Assembly: GCA_963930655.1 (NCBI GenBank)
Contig: OZ005606.1
Coordinates: forward strand, 12,047,501 to 12,111,500
Reading direction: 5' to 3'
DNA length: 64,000 nt
Source: Myrica gale
Lineage: Eukaryota; Streptophyta; Magnoliopsida; Fagales; Myricaceae
Below are positions 60,416 to 64,000 of the stretch, in pieces. The stretch's first letter is position 1. Each line of letters starts with the position of its first letter. The notes beneath the pieces are model-generated. The model was not told the origin of the DNA. It did not search any database and saw only the letters and a program-made list of their open reading frames with translations. The translations under genes were made by a program, and so were the position numbers.

Positions 60416-61325
60416 GGAGAAGTTGGTCTCTCAACAGGAAGTCATTCCTCAAGAGAACCACAACAAATGGAGAAGTTGAAGAAAAAAAGGGGTTACCTCC
60501 GGATTTGAAGGGCAGACAAAAAATGTATATTGTCTTTGTGTATGTGTCCTTTTCAGTACTCCTCCTTTGCTCTCCAATTACATCTTTTTTTTCCTCTGTT
60601 TAAATATTTTATTCTGAAACTCTCCCTCTGTTCTCTTTCAGGAAGTCATCTACCCACACTGATCAATTGGTTTAAGCCAGTTCCTGCATGATCCATGCAA
60701 AGGGGAGGCATTATACTCCGAAAATCAACTTTTCCAGTAGCATCATTGACTCTGACCCAAACCCAAAAGTAGGAAATTTTTTTATTTGGCGCTTTTCTCT
60801 TATACTCTAGAGAGGAGCTGTAAGTTACTAGTTTGAGGTTCCCCTTTTCTTGTATTTTTCAAATTTGTTGATCTGTAATATAATGTAATTGTTTTGTTTT
60901 GGGTTTGCTGTTAACATGTACAGCAGTTCTTTTGATTCTTCCCCCCTTTTTCTCAGCACACTTTGAGAGTGTATTCTGACAGAGCATTTTGATATATAAG
61001 CTGCTTTACTTGTAAACTCTTCTTCGCTGTTTTTTTTTTCTGATCTTCTTCGCTGTTTTTCTAATGATACACTTCACCTGCTTAAATAATCCACGTGGAC
61101 AAAATTATAACGTTAGATGATTAAGCCTTACTTAAATTTTTCTCCTTACTGGACTGTCCCAATCTCCCAGATAACGTTTTTACCCACTAGAGCTATGTCC
61201 TGTGAATTCCAGAAGGAAACGGCGCCGTCAAAAGAACCCATACCCTCCCCGTGCAGTCGGGGATCCAAATGTAGCGGTTAGGAATTGGGCTTTATCACCT
61301 GAGGCTGAGCTGTACAGTAAGGAGA

Positions 61326-61338
61326 TTCTAGAACCTTC
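61326..61338 (+). promoter_or_regulatory. Heat-shock element (TTCnnGAAnnTTC)
   Basis: TTCTAGAACCTTC is a perfect three-module heat-shock element, the binding site for trimeric heat-shock factors. It lies about 65 bp upstream of the TATA box and 206 bp before the start codon of the Hsp70 gene. A weaker TTTTCGCTAGAAC follows at about 61350. Confidence 0.75.
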
Positions 61339-61400
61339 GACCATCGCGTTTTCGCTAGAACAATCTCCAGGCCCCTCTAGCCCCAATTTTCATTTCCGCC

Positions 61401-61410
61401 TCATAAAAGG
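61401..61410 (+). promoter_or_regulatory. TATA box of the mitochondrial Hsp70 gene
   Basis: TCATAAAAGG lies about 135 bp before the start codon, leaving a leader of roughly 100 nt that is CT-rich, as in many plant genes. It lies at a conventional distance from the heat-shock element. Confidence 0.6.
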
Positions 61411-61543
61411 GTCTTTTTCCCCCACCGCGAAAGCCCTAAACCCTCAAACCTCCAAAACCCCCCACTCTTTCTCTTGCTCTCAATCTTTTTCTCTCTGTTT
61501 TCCGCTTGTCGTTGCGTTCTGACGCTCCGAAGGCGATCCATAC

Positions 61544-64000
61544 ATGGCCGCTGCCGCCGTCTTGCTCCGCTCCCTACGTCGACGCGACGTCGCGTCCTCT
61601 TCTTTCTCAGCCTACCGATCCGTACGTTCAGTTATTCATCGTCGTCAACTAAGCTCTCTGCGAGATTACTCTGCTTGTTGTTTTGTCTGAACCATTTCTT
61701 CTTAGTCGTCCATCGCTTGTATACGATTGTGCTCTGATTGGTTCCTGACAAAGTTCGGAGACATTAATCAAATTTACGTGTTTTTCTCTCGAAACATTAT
61801 ATTTTGAGTGGTTGTGTTTGGTTGGTTGTGATCTGAAAATTATTTAAGTTCAGCATGATAAAGCTGTTAGCTCTTGAAGACGTGAGGTTTAGTCGCCAAT
61901 TATATCGAAGAAAAATAACTTGGTCAATATCTGTTTCTGGTGTTCTTATACGGATTTTTCGTCCTTTCGTCTGGTTTTATGTAATTAACCCAGTCATATT
62001 CATTTTAGTGCTCTGGCGAAACAGAAGTTGAGAGGATATTTCACTTTCGTTTCGTTTTGGAAATGCTTCACCTGCTCAGTTTTAAGTTCTTTTTATGTTT
62101 GCTTACCGTTTCTATGATTGATTAGTAAGTATAATTATTTGCTGAAATTATCTTGTGTTTGCTTGGAACCTTCTTTCGGCCAAATGTCGGGGCTTACTCT
62201 CTTTCAGTATACTAATGTTGTTCCATCTCATTCCTTTGTTATGCTGTTTGTTGTTCCTTTTTTTAGTTTTTTTTTTCTTTGAACTTCTGCTTTCCTTACT
62301 TCCTTTGTTTATGTACTAACGGAAGTAGGGGCTATACGTTCTAGATTCGTTTTCATGGAATTATTGTTTGCTGTAAAAGCTTACCATGAAGTCATGCATG
62401 AGTCCAGCTTCATAAATACGACCAAGTCATGGGTAAGAAAGAACTTAGTGGTGCTTTCTAATGCTTGTACAGTTAACCAGCTATGCTAAGCCTGCGTGGG
62501 CTCCCTCTCTACTGGGTCACAATTGGGCAAGTGTGACCAGAGCATTCAGGTATAACGATTCTAATTGTGTCTTGTTGTTATCTTGTTAGATTTTTTGTTT
62601 AAATGTTTTCCTTGTTATAATGTTTGTGTGAATTTTTCAAATCAGTTCTAAGCCTGCTGCAAGTGATGTTATCGGCATTGACTTGGGTACGACCAATTCC
62701 TGTGTTGCGGTTATGGAGGGAAAGGTATACATGTGAAACTTTGTTCTTGGTTTCATTCTGAACGAGTCTTCCCCATTTATGGAATAAATTTGTTAATTTC
62801 TGGTTCGGTTTGGTTTATTTCTGACTGATTATTATTCCTGGGAGTCTGTAGAATCCAAAAGTCATTGAGAATGCCGAAGGATCTCGGACCACACCATCAG
62901 TGGTTGCCTTCACCCCAAAAGGAGAACTACTTGTTGGTACCCCAGCAAAACGTCAGGCAGTAACAAATCCCACAAATACCATTTTCGGAACCAAACGTCT
63001 GATTGGCAGACGCTATGATGATCCCATCACCCAGAAAGACATGAAGATGGTTCCGTACAAGATAGTCAGGGGTCCCAATGGTGATGCATGGGTTGAAGCC
63101 AATGGTCAACAGTATTCCCCAAGTCAAATTGGAGCATTTATCCTGATAAAGATGAAAGAAACTGCAGAGGCTTATCTGGGAAAGACAGTTACAAAGGCTG
63201 TGATAACTGTTCCGGCTTATTTTAATGACGCCCAGAGACAAGCGACAAAGGATGCTGGCAGAATTTCAGGACTCGATGTACAGAGAATTATCAATGAGCC
63301 TACTGCTGCCGCACTTTCCTATGGAATGAACAATAAGGAGGGTCTCATAGCAGTTTTTGATCTTGGAGGTGGAACTTTTGATGTTTCCATTTTAGAGATC
63401 TCTAATGGTGTTTTTGAGGTAGTCCTTTTTTTGCTATTAATGCAGTTTCGTCTTTTCTTCTTTTGTACTTGGGTATATCCCACCAACTTGTCTCTCGTGT
63501 AGGTTAAAGCGACAAATGGAGACACGTTCTTGGGAGGAGAGGATTTTGACAATGCCCTTTTGGAATACTTGGTGAACGAATTCAAGAGAACTGAGGGGAT
63601 TGATCTTTCCAAAGACAGGCTTGCCTTGCAGAGACTTCGGGAAGCAGCTGAGAAAGCTAAGATAGAACTCTCATCTACCACTCAAACTGAAATCAACCTG
63701 CCCTTCATCACTGCTGACGCTTCGGGTGCAAAGCATCTGAACATAACTCTAACCAGGTCGAAATTTGAAAGCTTGGTGAATCACTTGATTGAGAGGACTA
63801 GGGAACCGTGTAAGAACTGCTTGAAGGATGCTAGCATAACTGCCAAGGAGGTGGATGAGGTACTTCTGGTCGGAGGGATGACACGTGTTCCCAAAGTACA
63901 GGAGGTTGTTTCAGAGATCTTCGCAAAGCCCCCGAGCAAAGGAGTAAACCCTGATGAGGCAGTTGCTTTGGGAGCTGCTATCCAGGGTGGTATTCTACGT
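61544..64000 (+). CDS. mtHSC70: Mitochondrial Hsp70 chaperone, 5' part (5 exons visible, 433 aa)
   Basis: Exons 61544-61621, 62473-62549, 62646-62724, 62852-63418 and 63503 onward close in phase; the gene runs off the window end in exon 5 (last residues GGILR), with about 240 residues missing. The N-terminus [15 protein letters not shown] is an arginine-rich, acid-poor mitochondrial targeting sequence of about 50 residues. The ATPase domain follows with all three Hsp70 signatures: IDLGTTNS (63-70), DLGGGTFDV (about 248-256) and [13 protein letters not shown] (about 384-396). The substrate-binding domain lies outside the window. The protein pulls precursors through the TIM23 channel and folds them in the matrix with DnaJ and GrpE-type partners, and supports iron-sulphur cluster transfer. 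The heat-shock element upstream suggests heat induction. No damage seen. Confidence 0.95.

Larger units (their letters stand above)
60416..61543. other. CorA-like 3' region and Hsp70 promoter/leader
   Basis: The first few hundred bases contain the ancestral tail codons and 3' UTR of the CorA-like gene, with a possible UTR intron ending TTTCAG near 60642. TTGTAATATAATGTAATTG-like sequence near 60875 fits a polyadenylation region. From about 61130 the sequence becomes the Hsp70 promoter. A long frame at 61202-61522 lies across promoter and leader and is not judged a gene. Confidence 0.5.

Noticed and set aside
61202-61522. 106-codon plus-strand frame before the Hsp70 gene
   Set aside because: It spans the heat-shock element, TATA box and CT-rich leader, has low-complexity SFS/SP-rich translation and no family resemblance.

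Overview
The window is nuclear DNA of a flowering plant, most likely a woody eudicot. Its genes are split by GT-AG introns, its spacers are AT-rich, and it is littered with small transposons. The recognisable products are plant families: an AGL17-clade MADS-box factor, OPT4-type oligopeptide transporters, a CorA-like membrane protein, mitochondrial Hsp70 and a captured piece of plastid ribosomal protein S1. The species cannot be named from the sequence.

Layout. 1-8.6 kb is a long gene-free stretch. 9.0-13.8 kb (+) holds a complete seven-exon AGL17-like MADS-box gene with a SINE and a CT microsatellite in intron 1. 13.8-17.2 kb is AT-rich spacer with miniature transposons. 17,257-22,293 is a Mutator-like element with inverted termini and a perfect 9-bp target duplication; it carries a captured exon of plastid RPS1 and other exon-like pieces, so it looks like a Pack-MULE. 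22.3-25.3 kb is spacer with several miniature elements. 25.3-29.1 kb (+) is an eight-exon DHHA1-like gene with two small frameshifts, probably a pseudogene. 29.6-35.7 kb and 38.0-41.9 kb (both -) are two tandem six-exon OPT4-like genes of 755 and 754 residues with the same exon plan; a hAT transposase relic lies between them.

42-51.8 kb is a decayed region: tandem duplications, a GGCACGAGGGCC-type minisatellite, LTR-like non-coding sequence and host-gene debris, including an SMG7-like fragment. 51,836-54,779 is a young, non-autonomous LTR retrotransposon with a CCTAT target duplication and 877-bp LTRs. A 416-bp hAT-type miniature element with an 8-bp target duplication and dense GGTCCGG motifs sits inside the left LTR. 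57.1-60.4 kb (+) is a four-exon CorA-like gene with a shifted tail; a SINE and a duplicated TATA-bearing segment lie upstream. 61.5 kb to the window end (+) is the 5' part of a mitochondrial Hsp70 gene with a textbook heat-shock element.

The genes do not form a pathway. The most informative content is structural: the Pack-MULE, the nested retrotransposon and hAT element, two SINEs with intact target duplications, and host genes caught while decaying. All exon positions were read by eye; splice joins were accepted where reading phase closed exactly and the product matched a known family.
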